Shown: piece after piece, positions 55,962 through 57,347 of the stretch
How positions within the stretch are numbered: the stretch's first letter is position 1
How the letters are laid out: each line of letters starts with the position of its first letter
Source: Polytrichum commune
Taxonomy: Eukaryota > Streptophyta > Polytrichopsida > Polytrichales > Polytrichaceae
Length of the DNA stretch: 57,347 bases
Assembly (NCBI GenBank): GCA_950295325.1
Contig: OX485808.1
Span: 43,487,180 to 43,544,526, forward strand
Reading direction: 5' to 3'
Program-made: the position numbers and the translations under genes
Notes under the pieces: model-generated
Databases searched by the model: none
What the model saw: only the letters and a program-made list of their open reading frames with translations
Told to the model about the DNA's origin: nothing

Positions 55962-56550
55962 TTGGCAAGTGCATACTTTCGTCATATTGCTTGCTTTCTA
56001 GACTCTTTGATTTGATGAATCGCAATGGGAAACGGATGAAACTTGAGGCAACATGCTTCACCGAAGCCCAACAATGTGAAATCATTGCAAAGTTGAGCAA
56101 GCCGAATGCGCCGAGCAAGCAGGCGATGGGGCGGGAGTATGAATTCACTTAAGGCGTCATCCGGAAAGTTTGGGACAATCGGGAGAACAATTGCGATGAA
56201 ATCCAGCCTATTGATACATTTTGTTGAATTTGGAAATGTTACCGACTTCAAAGGCTTTGAAGCTCCACACATCATTGTCCTGAACGTCGACGACCAATTG
56301 CTTTGCTCTAATGTTCAAACGGAAGCTGGACAAATGTATGATGAACTGTGACAATCGTTGGAGACGTTTCAATGAAACATTAACAAATTGACATTTAATG
56401 TCAAGCATAAAAAGATTCGTGCATTCGTAGTAAATGACTATGTAGGACATGTTCAAACAGTAAAGTGGAACCCTAATTTTTGTCAAAAAAATTATGCACT
56501 TAACCAGGTTGTGTATTTAAATGGGTGCGTACTTAAGCGGGAGATTATTG
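55962..56550 (+). pseudogene. Pogo-like element PG1, copy 2, with transposase relic
   Basis: The right terminus GCGGGAGATTATTG is followed by TA at 56551-56552 and is the reverse of the PG1 left end. At about 56010-56220 a conceptual peptide reads FTEAQQCEIIAKL, SKQAMGREYEFT, a TAA, then GVIRKVWDNREN. This is the pattern of a CENP-B/Tigger N-terminal helix-turn-helix broken by one stop. After a frame change the acidic VDD and QTEAG part follows, as in copy 1. The 5' end is lost, and a Harbinger-like terminus (GTGGCCC then TTA) abuts at about 55957. Confidence 0.65.
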
Positions 56551-56552
56551 TA

Positions 56553-57224
56553 GTAGGAAAGTCGGGTCCTTATGACACCTTTTCTTTTTCCTTTTTAAAA
56601 AAAAATGTTATTGGGGTTTCAAGAACCTTATTGTGACCCAGAGTAACTAAGGTGTCACTTGGATGGATAGGCCGCAAATGAGCATTATTTCTTGATTTCC
56701 ACTTGGGTCTCGCTAGCTTGCCAGGTGGGTTGTATTTTGGGTTCCTCCTTGCAATTGAACATTCAATTTGTGCCCCAAAAAAATACATTTTTTTTAACAT
56801 TAATAGGACACAAATGGCCAAGCTCAATGAGGCATGTGAGACATCTAAGTCAGCCATCACTCTGTGAGGCCAAACCCCCCACCCTTAAGCGTCCGTAGTC
56901 CGAGTAGTGGGTTTGGGCTCACATTCCTCCGCGGTATTGGATTTGGACTTGGATGAGTCCATAGTGCAAGGTTCACCCTTCAAGTGGTCTTGGATTTAAC
57001 TTTGGTCTTTGCTTCCTTTGTCTTGCCATCGCGAGAGTGCTCCACATTCTCTATTAAGTTGTGCACGTGGTTTATTTTTAAAGAGAGGATGCAAGTGTTA
57101 AAAAAAACACTATTCTCTATAGTCAATCTCAAATACATTTATTTGTGAAAGCCACACATAACACTAACTAGCATAATGTAACTAACTACTTGTCTATAAG
57201 CTAATTAGGTAGGCTATCTACTAA
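56553..57224. other. Intergenic tail, no gene recognised
   Basis: Mixed composition with short open frames and homopolymer A/T tracts near 56600 and 56780. No domain or repeat seen elsewhere in the window was identified. Confidence 0.35.
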
Positions 57225-57347
57225 GCTCCTTCATGAACCCATCTCTTTACTTTCTAATTACATAAACCTAGCTCCTTCATAAACCCAGCTCTTTACTTTC
57301 TAACTAAACAAACCCAGCTCCTTCATAAACCCACAACTTTGTAGTTG
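57225..57347 (+). repeat. 46-bp tandem repeat, running off the window
   Basis: About 2.7 copies of a unit beginning GCTCCTTCATRAACCCA and containing CTCTTTACTTTCTAA. Units start at 57225, 57271 and 57317, an exact 46-bp period. The array continues past the window end. Confidence 0.9.

Noticed and set aside
240-56553. Roughly 330-bp direct repeat at both window ends taken as LTRs of one giant element
   Set aside because: The repeats end in pogo-type inverted termini with TA targets, lie 55 kb apart with host genes between, and lack TG...CA ends, primer-binding site or polypurine tract.
1-57347. Search for LTR retrotransposon coding (reverse transcriptase YxDD, integrase, RNase H), rRNA, CRISPR or organelle-derived DNA
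   Set aside because: No such motif was found in the open frames or by reading the sequence; old non-coding LTR remnants cannot be excluded.

Overview
This is a nuclear window from a land plant with a large, repeat-rich genome. Only two confident protein genes occur in 57 kb, separated by AT-rich DNA full of small, decayed transposons. A seed-free plant (lycophyte or fern) fits the gene structures and repeat load, but nothing here proves the lineage.

Gene 1 (about 4.3-6.75 kb, + strand) is an intronless AT-hook motif nuclear-localized (AHL) protein of the clade A/type I form: one RGRP AT-hook followed by a PPC domain. Its surroundings are unusual. The 5' side holds two arrays of diverged tandem duplications (about 1.7-3.0 kb and 3.3-4.45 kb), and the 3' UTR holds three tandem copies of a roughly 245-bp unit. 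A GC-rich, CpG-rich block lies at about 0.78-1.48 kb.

Gene 2 (36.6-33.1 kb, - strand) is a plastid-targeted triosephosphate isomerase. A 61-codon transit-peptide exon is followed by one 2.27-kb intron, then the complete mature enzyme in one uninterrupted exon. The intron contains degenerate tandem repeats, and the presumed promoter resembles a second segment 1.4 kb further upstream.

The rest is mainly non-autonomous DNA transposons and relics. (i) Pogo-like: one copy at 138-574 with TA duplications, nested in an older repeat; a second at about 55.96-56.55 kb keeps a broken CENP-B-type helix-turn-helix. (ii) Three PIF/Harbinger-like families with TTA-type targets: HB-A (three copies, each with the same intact 64-codon ORF), HB-B (nested against HB-A) and HB-C (two copies). 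(iii) Several other terminal-inverted-repeat families (TR-D, TR-E, TR-F, TR-G). (iv) A tRNA-type SINE with target duplications inside a TR-E element. (v) A SWIM-finger protein relic on the - strand near 27.5-28.9 kb. No reverse transcriptase or integrase motif, rRNA, functional tRNA or CRISPR was seen. The two genes appear functionally unrelated: one encodes a chromatin/transcription factor and the other a Calvin-cycle/plastid glycolysis enzyme.
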